Of a stretch of 64,000 bases of DNA, positions 16,647 to 24,962 are shown piece after piece (positions within the stretch are counted from its first letter, which is position 1; each line of letters starts with the position of its first letter). A program made the position numbers and the translations under genes. The notes under the pieces were generated by a model, which was not told the origin of the DNA, made no database searches, and saw nothing but the letters and a program-made list of their open reading frames with translations. Source of the DNA: CAG-217 sp963638105 (GTDB lineage Bacteria; Bacillota; Clostridia; Oscillospirales; Acutalibacteraceae); assembly GCA_963638105.1 (NCBI GenBank), contig CAVHPP010000004.1:58707-122706 (forward strand). Reading direction: 5' to 3'.

Positions 16647-17903
16647 TCACTTCCTTTCTACCGCAAGGGCGCATACGCCGCCGGTCTCCCCACCGTTCAA
16701 TACGGTAGAAACAAAGTAGCGAATGTCGTCCATTGCATGGTCGTTTTCTTTTTTCGGTGCGTCTCGGCGCAGACTGTTGTCCCACTGGTACAGGGAGAAC
16801 TCCCGCAATGTGTCCTTGCACCCGGGGGCAATCTTGATCTGCGCCTGTTGCAGTGCCCGGCTCACCCGATGAATACCCGCCACCACATCGTTATCCGCCT
16901 TGAGCACCGGATAGCGGCCGTGGCGCAGCACCGTCTCCGCAAAGCTGGCGGCGGAGGGGTCAATGATCAGCGCCGCAATGGGCCGATCTCCCGCCAGATC
17001 GCACAGGTGAGCGTAGTATTCCTCATCGGTAAGCTGCACCCCGGTGGCCCGGCCGGAGTGGTAATACTCCGCCACCCGGCACCAGCACTCCCCATCCCGG
17101 CACCACAACCCCAGGGAAAAGGGATTGACCGTGCCGTAGTCGCAAGAGAGATACCAGGGCCCGGCAGGCGCTGCCGGCGCCCCCACATGCCGCTTAGGGT
17201 CAAACATAGGGTACACCAGTCCGTCTGCCGCCACCCAGCGCCCCTCTACGAACCGGCGGTAAAAGGTGCCGCTGTACAGTCGCTTGTACCGCCGCAGCAC
17301 CGCCGGGGACAGAGAGGGATTGTCCGTCATCTGAAAATGCAGGTACAACACCTGCTTTTCCGCCGCTTCTTGGATCCACTCTTTATAGAACCAATGATAG
17401 GGGTGCTCCGGATTGCAGTTAAACCAATAGGTGGCCCCCTCCAGGGAGCACCTGGCCAGCGCCTGCTCCACAAAGGAGCGGGGCATTAAGGCCACCTCAT
17501 CCAGCAGCACGCCGCCCAGGGTCATACCCTGGATCAAAGCGGCAGAGCTTTCGTCTCGCCCGCCAAACAGATAAAAGCGGTTCTCCCGCCCGTCCCGGCA
17601 CACCGTCAGCTCGCTGCGGCTGATCTTAAAAGTGCAGGTAAAGCCCAGCGCCGTCAGCTGCTCCGTCAGCGGGGTGAGCACATTCCGTCTTAGAGAAGCG
17701 ACCGTCTTGCCGCACAGGGCAAAGGCTGTGTCGCGGAAGCGATAAAACGCCCAGCTGACAAAGGAAATACTCATGCACAAGGTCTTGCCGCTGCGCACGG
17801 CGCCGTCGCAAATAATGCCGCTTTTGCCGCTGTGGGGCGACCCCGGGCACCACCAGGTCAGCGCCTGCATTTGCCTGGGCGAAAAGGGCTTAAACGCTGT
17901 CAT
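16647..17903 (-). CDS. Terminase large subunit
   Basis: This is the DNA-packaging ATPase/nuclease, 418 residues. Walker A is CDGAVRSGKT, near residue 40. Walker B is GVLLDEVALM. The nuclease domain shows LSCDYGTVNPFSLGLW and AALIIDPSAASF, so the acidic nuclease residues are present. The ATG at 17903 overlaps terS by 14 bp; the longer open frame upstream is the terS shadow. The intact motor implies packaging capacity may be retained. Confidence 0.9.
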   Translation of the reverse strand: MTAFKPFSPRQMQALTWWCPGSPHSGKSGIICDGAVRSGKTLCMSISFVSWAFYRFRDTAFALCGKTVASLRRNVLTPLTEQLTALGFTCTFKISRSELTVCRDGRENRFYLFGGRDESSAALIQGMTLGGVLLDEVALMPRSFVEQALARCSLEGATYWFNCNPEHPYHWFYKEWIQEAAEKQVLYLHFQMTDNPSLSPAVLRRYKRLYSGTFYRRFVEGRWVAADGLVYPMFDPKRHVGAPAAPAGPWYLSCDYGTVNPFSLGLWCRDGECWCRVAEYYHSGRATGVQLTDEEYYAHLCDLAGDRPIAALIIDPSAASFAETVLRHGRYPVLKADNDVVAGIHRVSRALQQAQIKIAPGCKDTLREFSLYQWDNSLRRDAPKKENDHAMDDIRYFVSTVLNGGETGGVCALAVERK

Positions 17904-18231
17904 GGTCCCCGGCGCCCCCTTCCTGCCAAACGCACTTGGCACCGGCCTCCAGCGCCTGATAAAAGGCAGCCGCCGTGTTGCCCTCTGCCGCCTCCAAGGC
18001 TTGCAGCTTCTCCAACGCCTTGAGCCGATCAAAGAATTTGATCTCCATTCCGCCGCCCTTGGGGCGCTTGATCTCGCTGATATTAAAAAGATCCATCTCC
18101 CCCAGCGCCGGCAAGATCTGCTCCTCCGGAGCATACAGCAGCCGTACCGCGTCCTGTATTTCGCCAAAGGCAAGGTGCCTTAAACCCTCGGTGTATTCCT
18201 GCCGTATGCTCTTTTTCTTTCGTCTGCCCAT
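17890..18231 (-). CDS. Terminase small subunit-like protein
   Basis: The 113-residue protein starts MGRRKKKSIRQEYTEGL and contains a helix-rich DLFNISEIKRPKGGGMEIKFFDRLKALEKL segment. It is in the position of terS, overlapping terL by 14 bp. AGGAGGTGAG precedes the ATG at 18231. It is the first gene of the cassette; no regulatory gene lies upstream of it. Confidence 0.7.
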   Translation of the reverse strand: MGRRKKKSIRQEYTEGLRHLAFGEIQDAVRLLYAPEEQILPALGEMDLFNISEIKRPKGGGMEIKFFDRLKALEKLQALEAAEGNTAAAFYQALEAGAKCVWQEGGAGDHDSV

Positions 18232-18246
18232 CGGCTCACCTCCTGC

Positions 18247-18274
18247 AAAAGGGCGCCGCACCGAAAAAGCGCCC
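18247..18274 (-). promoter_or_regulatory. Hairpin with U-run in the leader of the phage cassette
   Basis: GGGCGC/GCGCCC stem (18251-18256 with 18269-18274), followed on the minus strand by TTTT, sits immediately upstream of the terS ribosome site. Only weak promoter-like sequences (TATAAC at 18302-18307) are seen upstream. It may attenuate read-through into the cassette. Confidence 0.4.
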
Positions 18275-18330
18275 TTCACCTATACCCATGAAAACCGCCG
18301 GGTTATAGACGAAAGGCTCTATAAAAAGAA

Positions 18331-18357
18331 AAAAGCCGGTAAAAAATACCGACTTTT
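18331..18357 (-). terminator. Terminator after the SpoIIQ-like gene (possibly bidirectional)
   Basis: CGGTA/TACCG stem flanked by A5 and T5 tracts lies between the M23 peptidase gene and the phage cassette. Confidence 0.75.
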
Positions 18358-18379
18358 TCTGCTTACTTATTCCGTTTTG

Positions 18380-19096
18380 TCAGTTCTTGGTCTTGCCCAT
18401 CACCTTCAGCGGGTCCACCGTCTCCTTGTTCATGGTGGTGATCAGGTGCAGGTGGGGCGCCTCTTCCGCCTCAAAAGGTACGGTGCCCAGGGTGCCCAAA
18501 TCCTGACCCAGAGTCACATAATTCCCGGCAGACACGTTCACCGCATCCATACCGCAGTATTGGGCCACCAGGTTGCCCCCGTGGTCAATGGTGATGACCT
18601 TGCCCAGCAGGGCGTCCGTCTTAACGGACAGCACCAGGCCGTCGTTGATGGCGGCCACCTTGGCACCCTTGTTGGCCTTAAAGTCCACTGCCGCGTGGGC
18701 ACGGTAGTCCCCCATGGTGCGGTTAAAAGTCAGCTCCTCATTGTAGCTTTGCTGCACGCTCTCGGACACCGGATACTTGTAAAAGCTCTTGTAAGGCATA
18801 TTGGTGTCCGACTGCTGCATAGACGCCGGCTCCGTCGTGGTGGTGCCCTTGGTGGCAGCCGCCGTGGTGCCTGCCGTGGTGGCGGGGGCGGTCTCCGTTA
18901 CGCCCTCTACCCGGTGCTGCACCGCAGCCGCCGAAGTGGTCTCCGTCACGGAAGTAGGCTCGCCCACCGGGGTCTTGCCACTGCCTTGGGAGGAGAAATA
19001 CACAATCAGCCCCAGAGCGATAATGGACAGGCAAATCACCGAAAACAGGGTCCGCAAGTTTTTGCTTTCATTTTTATCCTTTTTTGATGTAGCCAT
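18380..19096 (-). CDS. M23/LytM metallopeptidase, SpoIIQ-like
   Basis: This 238-residue bitopic membrane protein has one helix at residues 15-34, a Thr/Ala/Glu-rich linker (35-100) and a C-terminal LytM domain. The zinc ligands of active M23 enzymes appear intact: H134-x3-D138 (RAHAAVDF) and H215-x-H217 (PHLHL). Architecture and size fit clostridial SpoIIQ, the forespore half of the engulfment zipper, but a vegetative cell-wall endopeptidase remains possible. The ATG at 19096 is chosen by its GAGGTG site, which lies within a hairpin. The gene follows mfd by 57 bp. Confidence 0.75.
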   Translation of the reverse strand: MATSKKDKNESKNLRTLFSVICLSIIALGLIVYFSSQGSGKTPVGEPTSVTETTSAAAVQHRVEGVTETAPATTAGTTAAATKGTTTTEPASMQQSDTNMPYKSFYKYPVSESVQQSYNEELTFNRTMGDYRAHAAVDFKANKGAKVAAINDGLVLSVKTDALLGKVITIDHGGNLVAQYCGMDAVNVSAGNYVTLGQDLGTLGTVPFEAEEAPHLHLITTMNKETVDPLKVMGKTKN

Positions 19097-19102
19097 AAAA
19101 AT

Positions 19103-19134
19103 AACACCTCGGCAGTAGTATGCGCCAAGGTGTT
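19103..19134 (-). promoter_or_regulatory. Hairpin that masks the SpoIIQ-like gene's ribosome site
   Basis: AACACCT and AGGTGTT pair perfectly, with an inner GGC/GCC, between mfd and the M23 gene. The 3' arm contains the GAGGTG Shine-Dalgarno and is followed by ATTTTT just before the ATG. It may be a terminator-like attenuator or translational block. Confidence 0.5.
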
Positions 19135-19153
19135 TTGTTTTATACAAAGGGGG

Positions 19154-22100
19154 TTATTCTGTTTTTGCCGCTTTGGCCGCCCGACTCTCCGCCTCCATAA
19201 TTTCCATGGCGGTGCGCAGGGTGTCTACCACCGACTCCTGGGGCAGCGGTTTTAAGGCGATATAGGGCTTTTTGCCCGCAGACAGCAGCACCCGACCGTA
19301 CATACCCTTGTTCAGCGCCGGGATCCATGCCGGTTCCAGCTGACTGAAATACAGCAGCACCGCGCCGTTTTTCTGACTGATCTCCGTAAGCCCCAGCCCC
19401 AGCGCCCGGTTGCGCAGCAGGGCAATCTCTACCAGACCGTACACACTCTGGGGCGGCTTGCCGTACCGGTCCGTCAACTCGTCGTACACATCGTTGGCGT
19501 CTGCGTCGCCGGCAATGTCCGCAATGCGCTTGTACATGGCGATCCGCTGGTTGGTGGCAGGGATATACGCCTCGGGAATATTGGCGTCCACCGGCAGGTC
19601 GATCAAGCACTCCTGCTCCTCGTTTTGGGCAGGTGCCTCGCCTTTCTCCAGCGCCACGGCCTCCTCCAGCAGCTTTAAGTACATATCGTATCCCACCGCC
19701 TCCATGTGGCCGTGCTGGCGGTTGCCCAGCAGAGAACCGGCACCGCGAATTTCCAGATCCCGCATGGCGATCTTAAACCCGGAGCCGAACTCCGTATACT
19801 CCCGAATGGCCTCCAGCCGCTTGGTGGCAATATCCGTCAGCTCCCGCCCACGGGTGTACGTAAAGTAGGCAAACGCCCGGCGGGAGGAACGGCCTACCCG
19901 ACCGCGAATTTGGTGCAGCTGGGCCAATCCCATTCGGTCTGCGTGCTCAATAATCAGGGTGTTTACATTGGGAATATCCACCCCGGTTTCTATAATGGTG
20001 GTGCACACCAAAACATCCAACTGGGCGTCTAAAAGCTGCTGCCAAACGGAACTGAGCTGCTCCTCGGTCATACGGCCGTGGGCAATGCCCACCCGCGCGC
20101 CGGGCAGCGCCTTTTGGATTTGCACCGCCGTGTGCTCAATGGTATCAATATTATTATGCAAGTAGTAGCACTGACCGCCCCGAGCCAGTTCCTTTTCCAT
20201 GGCCTCCGTCAGCACCCCAAAGTCGTACTCCATCACATAGGTCTGCACCGGGTGCCGGTCGCCGGGTGCCTCCTCCAGCACACTCATATCCCGTATGCCG
20301 CTCATAGCCATATTCAGGGTGCGGGGAATGGGGGTGGCAGACAGGGTCAGTACATCCACCGCCGGGAATTTCTCTTTGATCTTCTCTTTTTGCGCCACGC
20401 CGAAGCGCTGCTCCTCATCCACGATCAGCAGCCCCAAATCCTTAAAGCGAATGTCCTTACTGATAATCCGGTGCGTACCTACCAGCAAATCCACCCCGCC
20501 GTGAGCCAGATCCTCTAAGATCTGCTTTTGCTTGGTGGGGGACACAAAGCGGGAGAGCATCTCCACCCGCACCGGAAACGGCTCCATGCGGCGCATAGCC
20601 GTTTGGTAATGCTGCATAGCCAGCACCGTGGTGGGCACCAAAATGGCGCACTGCTTACCGTCTGCAATGCACTTAAAGGCGCTGCGCAGAGCCACCTCCG
20701 TTTTGCCAAAGCCCACATCGCCGCACAGCAGCCGGTCCATCGGCGACGGCCGCTCCATATCCGCCTTGATCTCCGCCGCGCTTTGCAGCTGGTCGTCGGT
20801 CTCATCATAGGCAAAGCGCAACTCAAAGTCCCGCTGCATATCCCCGTCCGGGCTAAAGGCGTAGCCGGGGGTACTCATCCGCTTGGCGTACAGGGCAATT
20901 AACTCCTTGGCCATATCCCGCACAGAGGCGCGCACCTTGGCCTTGGTCTTTTGCCAGTCGCCGGAGCCAAGACGGTTGATCTTCACCTTGGTATCTTCCT
21001 TAGGCCCAATGTACTTGGACACCAAATCCAGCTGGGTCACCGGCACATACAGGGTATCGCCCTTGGCGTAGCTGATTTTAATATAATCCTTTTTCACCCC
21101 GCTGAGCTCCAGGGAGTGAATGCCCTCAAACACGCCGATGCCGTGCACATTGTGCACAATATAGTCGCCTTTTTGCAGTTCGTCCAGGGAGTGAATGGCG
21201 TTTTTGCCCCGGGCGCGCTTGTGCTTCTTTTTATTTTGCCCGGTGCGGGCGTGGGTAAACAGGGCAAAGCGAATGTCCGAAATTTGTACCCCGCCGCTAA
21301 GGCTGCCCGGGCACACATGCACCGTGCCGGTCTGGAACTGCTCCGGCAAGCGGGGGTAGAATTCTGCGGAAAAGCCCTCGCTTTGCAGGTCCGTTGCCAA
21401 GGCGCGCCCGGCCCGCTCCGTACCGGCCAGCAGGCAGACGGTGTACTTCTTCTCCGCCAAGGGGCGCAGTTCCTCCGTCAGCTGGGCCATGGTGCCGCTC
21501 CACACCCCCAGGGTTTGCAGCCGGAAGTCGGACAAATGCCCCACCGGGGTGTCAAAGCTGCCCCGGGGCATAGAGTCCAGATACAACGCTTTCTTTTCTG
21601 TGTAAATTTCCGTCAGCGTGTCAAAATCAACAGTATACCGATCCAGCCCCTTGCACAGGCTGCCCTGCTCCACCAGCCACTTCATATCCTCTTGCAGCAG
21701 CCGGTTGGCGTTTTGGCACTTCTCTTTCACTTTCGCCGAGTCGCACACCGCCAGCAGGCCGTCGCAGTAATCAAACAATCCGTTTGACTGATACACAAGG
21801 GGTAAATATTTATCTTTACAAGGCAGGGTGCCGGTTTGGCGCAGGGTGTCTGCGTCGGCAAGCAGCTTTTCCCGGGCTTTGGTGGCCTTGCCCCGCAGCC
21901 CGGCAGCCAGCGCTTCTATTGTCTTGGCGGTCTTTTCCGCATCGGAAAAAAGCACCTCTGCCGACGGCGTGATCCGCAGGCTGTTCAGCGCCTCCGTACG
22001 CCGCTGGGTAGCCAGGTCAAAGGCGGTCATACTCTCAATGGTATCGCCCCAGAATTCCAGCCGCACCGGCTCTGTGCGCCCGGGCGGGAAAATATCTAAA

Positions 22101-22633
22101 ATCCCGCCACGCAGGGCAAACTGGCTGGTACCGTCCACCTGGTCGTACCGGACATAGCCCGCTGCCGCCAACGCCTGTACCAGCTGGCCGGGGGGCACAT
22201 CGTCTCCCACCTGCACCGTGCGGGTGCGCCCCAGCAACTCTGCCGGGGGCATGGTCAGCTGGCAGGCAGCCGCCACCGGCGCCACCACGGCAGTGTACGC
22301 CCCCGCAGCCATACGGGACAGCACATCCAGCCGCAGCAGCTCGTACTCATGGCTGGCGCCCGCCACCTGCACAAAGTTCATCTCCCGGGCCGGGTACAGC
22401 AACACATCCCCTTGCAGGGTGCGCAGATCCTCCGTCAATTTAACGGCAGAGGCCTCGTCCGGCGTGAGCACCAGCAGGGGCTTTTTTTGTTGTTCATACA
22501 GTGCGTGGAGCACCAGCGCCTTGCCGGTCTCCGAAAGGCCAACGGCCCCAACCGGTCGGGACCCGGTGGTCCACGCCCGATTGAGGCTGGCAAACGCATC
22601 ACTTTGGTTCAGTACACCTGAAAAGCAAGACAT
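19154..22633 (-). CDS. mfd: Transcription-repair coupling factor Mfd
   Basis: Mfd removes stalled RNA polymerase and recruits UvrA. The 1159-residue protein has the UvrB-like N-terminal modules, an RNAP-interaction domain (about 470-550: GDYIVHNVHGIGVFEG), the translocase with GDVGFGKTEVA and VDEEQRFG, helicase motifs TTIIETGVDIPN and QIRGRVGRSSRRAFAY, and a C-terminal TRCF domain. Length is typical. It is downstream of pth (36 bp), a common pairing in Firmicutes. Confidence 0.97.
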   Translation of the reverse strand: MSCFSGVLNQSDAFASLNRAWTTGSRPVGAVGLSETGKALVLHALYEQQKKPLLVLTPDEASAVKLTEDLRTLQGDVLLYPAREMNFVQVAGASHEYELLRLDVLSRMAAGAYTAVVAPVAAACQLTMPPAELLGRTRTVQVGDDVPPGQLVQALAAAGYVRYDQVDGTSQFALRGGILDIFPPGRTEPVRLEFWGDTIESMTAFDLATQRRTEALNSLRITPSAEVLFSDAEKTAKTIEALAAGLRGKATKAREKLLADADTLRQTGTLPCKDKYLPLVYQSNGLFDYCDGLLAVCDSAKVKEKCQNANRLLQEDMKWLVEQGSLCKGLDRYTVDFDTLTEIYTEKKALYLDSMPRGSFDTPVGHLSDFRLQTLGVWSGTMAQLTEELRPLAEKKYTVCLLAGTERAGRALATDLQSEGFSAEFYPRLPEQFQTGTVHVCPGSLSGGVQISDIRFALFTHARTGQNKKKHKRARGKNAIHSLDELQKGDYIVHNVHGIGVFEGIHSLELSGVKKDYIKISYAKGDTLYVPVTQLDLVSKYIGPKEDTKVKINRLGSGDWQKTKAKVRASVRDMAKELIALYAKRMSTPGYAFSPDGDMQRDFELRFAYDETDDQLQSAAEIKADMERPSPMDRLLCGDVGFGKTEVALRSAFKCIADGKQCAILVPTTVLAMQHYQTAMRRMEPFPVRVEMLSRFVSPTKQKQILEDLAHGGVDLLVGTHRIISKDIRFKDLGLLIVDEEQRFGVAQKEKIKEKFPAVDVLTLSATPIPRTLNMAMSGIRDMSVLEEAPGDRHPVQTYVMEYDFGVLTEAMEKELARGGQCYYLHNNIDTIEHTAVQIQKALPGARVGIAHGRMTEEQLSSVWQQLLDAQLDVLVCTTIIETGVDIPNVNTLIIEHADRMGLAQLHQIRGRVGRSSRRAFAYFTYTRGRELTDIATKRLEAIREYTEFGSGFKIAMRDLEIRGAGSLLGNRQHGHMEAVGYDMYLKLLEEAVALEKGEAPAQNEEQECLIDLPVDANIPEAYIPATNQRIAMYKRIADIAGDADANDVYDELTDRYGKPPQSVYGLVEIALLRNRALGLGLTEISQKNGAVLLYFSQLEPAWIPALNKGMYGRVLLSAGKKPYIALKPLPQESVVDTLRTAMEIMEAESRAAKAAKTE

Positions 22634-22669
22634 TCTTTCATTCCTATTCTGCCCCGCAGGGCTTTTCCG

Positions 22670-23272
22670 TCAGCGGTTATACAGGTTCATAGCCTCGTCC
22701 GTTTTGCCCGCCACCAGCAGCCGCACCGCCGCCGTGGCGTGCTCCATCGCCGTCTTCAGCGCCGGCTCCTGCTCTTTGGGAAAACGGCCCAGCACCCAGT
22801 CCGCCAGGTCATACGCCGGGGTGGGTTTTTGCCCCACGCCGATCTTCACCCGGGGGAAGTCCTGGCTGCCCAGCCGGGCAATAATACTCTTTATGCCGTT
22901 ATGTCCTCCGGCGCTGCCCTTGCGGCGCACCCGGGTACGACCCACATCCAGACTGATGTCGTCAAACAGCACCAGCACCCGCTCCGGCGGGATTTTATAA
23001 AAATTCGCCGCCTCGGCCACTGCGTCACCGCTTAGGTTCATCATGGTTTGGGGCTTCATCAGCAGGCACCGCTCTCCGCCCAGGCGCACATCGCCCACCA
23101 GGGCGTGGAACTTTAATTTCTTAATATCCACATGCTCCTGGAGCGCCAGCAGATCCACCGCCAAAAAGCCCGCATTGTGGCGGGTCATCTCATACTTAGG
23201 TCCGGGATTGCCCAGCCCTACAATCAAATACGAATAGGTGCCGCCAAAATCCTTTTTTTTAGAAAAAAGCAT
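22670..23272 (-). CDS. pth: Peptidyl-tRNA hydrolase
   Basis: Pth recycles peptidyl-tRNA. The 200-residue protein contains LIVGLGNPGPKYEMTRHNAG (with the catalytic-region Asn and His), LLMKPQTMMNLSG, VLFDDISLDVGRTRVRRKGS and GGHNGIKSII. The ATG at 23272 gives a slightly extended N terminus (12 residues before the core); the ribosome site is weak (AGGTAGAG). It is followed by mfd. Confidence 0.95.
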   Translation of the reverse strand: MLFSKKKDFGGTYSYLIVGLGNPGPKYEMTRHNAGFLAVDLLALQEHVDIKKLKFHALVGDVRLGGERCLLMKPQTMMNLSGDAVAEAANFYKIPPERVLVLFDDISLDVGRTRVRRKGSAGGHNGIKSIIARLGSQDFPRVKIGVGQKPTPAYDLADWVLGRFPKEQEPALKTAMEHATAAVRLLVAGKTDEAMNLYNR

Positions 23273-23294
23273 ACTCTACCTGTCTTCTTATGGC

Positions 23295-23338
23295 AAAAAT
23301 CGGGCACGCCGCCACCGTACCTCCACAGTACAGCGTGC
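23295..23338 (-). terminator. Probable terminator after the radical SAM gene
   Basis: GCACGC/GCGTGC outer stem and GTAC/GTAC inner stem are followed on the minus strand by GATTTTTG. The structure is bulged, so this is less certain. Confidence 0.45.
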
Positions 23339-23354
23339 GTCGCGCCCGTTCTGA

Positions 23355-24782
23355 TTATGCCTCGGTTTTTTCAAACTCCCGGAATTCCCGCTCATCGTCG
23401 GATTTCTCGAAGTTGTACATATTCTCGTCCTTCACATGCTTGGCAATGAACTTGTCACGGTCAAACAGCTCGTCTGCCTTCACCTTCCAGGCCTTGGCAG
23501 CGCCGATGGTCTTGTCGTACAGCTCGTTGGCCGACTCCGGGTGCTGCATCTCGGTAGAATAAGCGCCGGTCTCTGCCACCATCTTGCTGATGGCGCCGGG
23601 GTTATCCAGCACCGGGCAGGGGCGCAGCATATTGTTGGAGAAGGGCTGGTTGCGCTTGTACGCCATAAACAGCGGACTTTGCAGCGCGTCCAACACGGAG
23701 CATTCCTTAATATTCACATTGGAGTAATGCACAAAGGCGCAAGGCTCGCAGTCGCCGTTGGAGTTAATGTGGAAATAGTGGCGGCCGCCGGCAATACAGC
23801 CCTGTACATACTCGCCGTCGTTCCAGAAGTCCAGCGCAAAAATGGGCTTGGTGTGGCGCCACTCGTGCATCTTCTTATACATCAGCGCACGCTGCTCCGG
23901 GCTGACCATCAGGTCGGTTACCGCGCCGTTGCCGGTGGGCATATAGGTAAAGAACCAGGCAAACTTAACGCCCTGGTCGATGAGCCAGTCCATATATTCG
24001 TCAGAGGCCAGCACATCGGTGTTTTTGCTGGTGTAGCACAGGGAGGCGCCAAAGGGCACGCCCCGGTCCTTCAGCCGCTTCATGGCAGCGGTGCACTTTT
24101 GGAAAGTGCCGGCGCCGCGACGGAAGTCGTTCTCCTCCTCGTAGCCCTCAATGGAGAAGGCCGGGTAGAAGTTGCCTACTTCGCGGATCTCATCGGCAAA
24201 GCTGTCGTCGATCAGCGTACCGTTGGTAAAGCTCAAAAATGCGCAGTCCGGGTTCTCTCTGCAAATACGCATCAGATCCTTGCGGCGCATGGTAGGCTCA
24301 CCGCCGGTGTACAGATACATATATGTACCCAGCTCCTTGCCCTGGGTGATAATACGGGTCAGGTCGTCGTAAGACAGAGAGCTGGTATGGCCGTACTCGG
24401 CAGCCCAGCAGCCGGTGCACTTCAGGTTGCAGGCAGCGGTGGGATCCATCAGGATCGCCCACGGCACATTGCAGCCGTACTTCTCAATGGCAGCCATACG
24501 CTTGGAGTAGCTGTTAATGGCTACATTCATCAGCGGCTGAACCAGCTGATTGAGCACATGCTCATCTGTATTGCAAACCAAATCTCTGGCAAAACGCATC
24601 CAGTTGTTATCCGGGTCATCCAGCACCTTGTGCAAACCGGCATAGGTGGAACGGTTGACCTTCTTTACATCCGCCATCTCCATCAGGCTGAGAATGCGGG
24701 GTGCGTTCTTATCAAAATCCTTACGCGCATACTTGATCGCGTTTTTTACGACAACAGCCGTCACTGTTTCTTTGAAAGCCAT
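23355..24782 (-). CDS. Radical SAM/SPASM-like protein of unknown substrate
   Basis: This 475-residue protein has a radical SAM core whose cluster cysteines are C118, C122 and C125 (CNLKCTGC), followed by YLYTGGEPTMR. A C-terminal cysteine set (GCIAGGRHYFHINSNGDCEPC, later RPCP) resembles a SPASM/twitch auxiliary-cluster region. An unusual 110-residue helical N-terminal region precedes the core. The ATG at 24782 has a GGAGAGG site. It has its own promoter and no obvious peptide precursor next to it; the substrate is unknown. Confidence 0.8.
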   Translation of the reverse strand: MAFKETVTAVVVKNAIKYARKDFDKNAPRILSLMEMADVKKVNRSTYAGLHKVLDDPDNNWMRFARDLVCNTDEHVLNQLVQPLMNVAINSYSKRMAAIEKYGCNVPWAILMDPTAACNLKCTGCWAAEYGHTSSLSYDDLTRIITQGKELGTYMYLYTGGEPTMRRKDLMRICRENPDCAFLSFTNGTLIDDSFADEIREVGNFYPAFSIEGYEEENDFRRGAGTFQKCTAAMKRLKDRGVPFGASLCYTSKNTDVLASDEYMDWLIDQGVKFAWFFTYMPTGNGAVTDLMVSPEQRALMYKKMHEWRHTKPIFALDFWNDGEYVQGCIAGGRHYFHINSNGDCEPCAFVHYSNVNIKECSVLDALQSPLFMAYKRNQPFSNNMLRPCPVLDNPGAISKMVAETGAYSTEMQHPESANELYDKTIGAAKAWKVKADELFDRDKFIAKHVKDENMYNFEKSDDEREFREFEKTEA

Positions 24783-24860
24783 AATACTTAACCTCTCCAT
24801 TCGCAGGCACGCCGCCGAAAGGCGGCCGTTCCTGCAATTCCAGTCAAATTCTGTGTATCA

Positions 24861-24889
24861 AATATAATACTAAGGAATCAAAAAGTCAA
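24861..24889 (-). promoter_or_regulatory. Promoter of the radical SAM gene
   Basis: TTGACT (24884-24889), 17-bp spacer and TATATT (24861-24866) lie on the minus strand about 80 bp before the start. Confidence 0.8.
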
Positions 24890-24962
24890 GCCAAAGTTAA
24901 ATAAAGGGCGCAATGTCCCGTAAAACTTTATCTTTTCTTTAGAATCGGCAGATCACTGGTGA

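Larger units (their letters stand above)
7775..18231 (-). mobile_element. Compact PBSX-like phage cassette lacking tail tube, sheath and tape measure
   Basis: Seventeen tightly packed minus-strand genes run in the order of PBSX-type myophage late genes: terS, terL, portal, XkdF-like protease, accessory head protein, capsid, three connector/neck genes, a 28-codon ORF, XkdP-like LysM protein, hub, spike, gp25-like, gp47-like, gp48-like, fibre. Most neighbours overlap by 4-14 bp and all frames are open. The sheath, tube, tail-assembly chaperones and tape-measure genes (xkdK-xkdO equivalents) that normally precede xkdP are absent; only 73 bp separate the last neck gene from the XkdP-like gene. 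No integrase, repressor, holin, lysin or att-like repeat is visible. Base composition is GC-rich like the host genes. Confidence 0.85.

Noticed and set aside
7700..18330. Attachment sites or integrase for the phage cassette
   Set aside because: No direct repeats were found by eye between the two flanks, no tRNA is present and no recombinase gene occurs in or next to the cassette.
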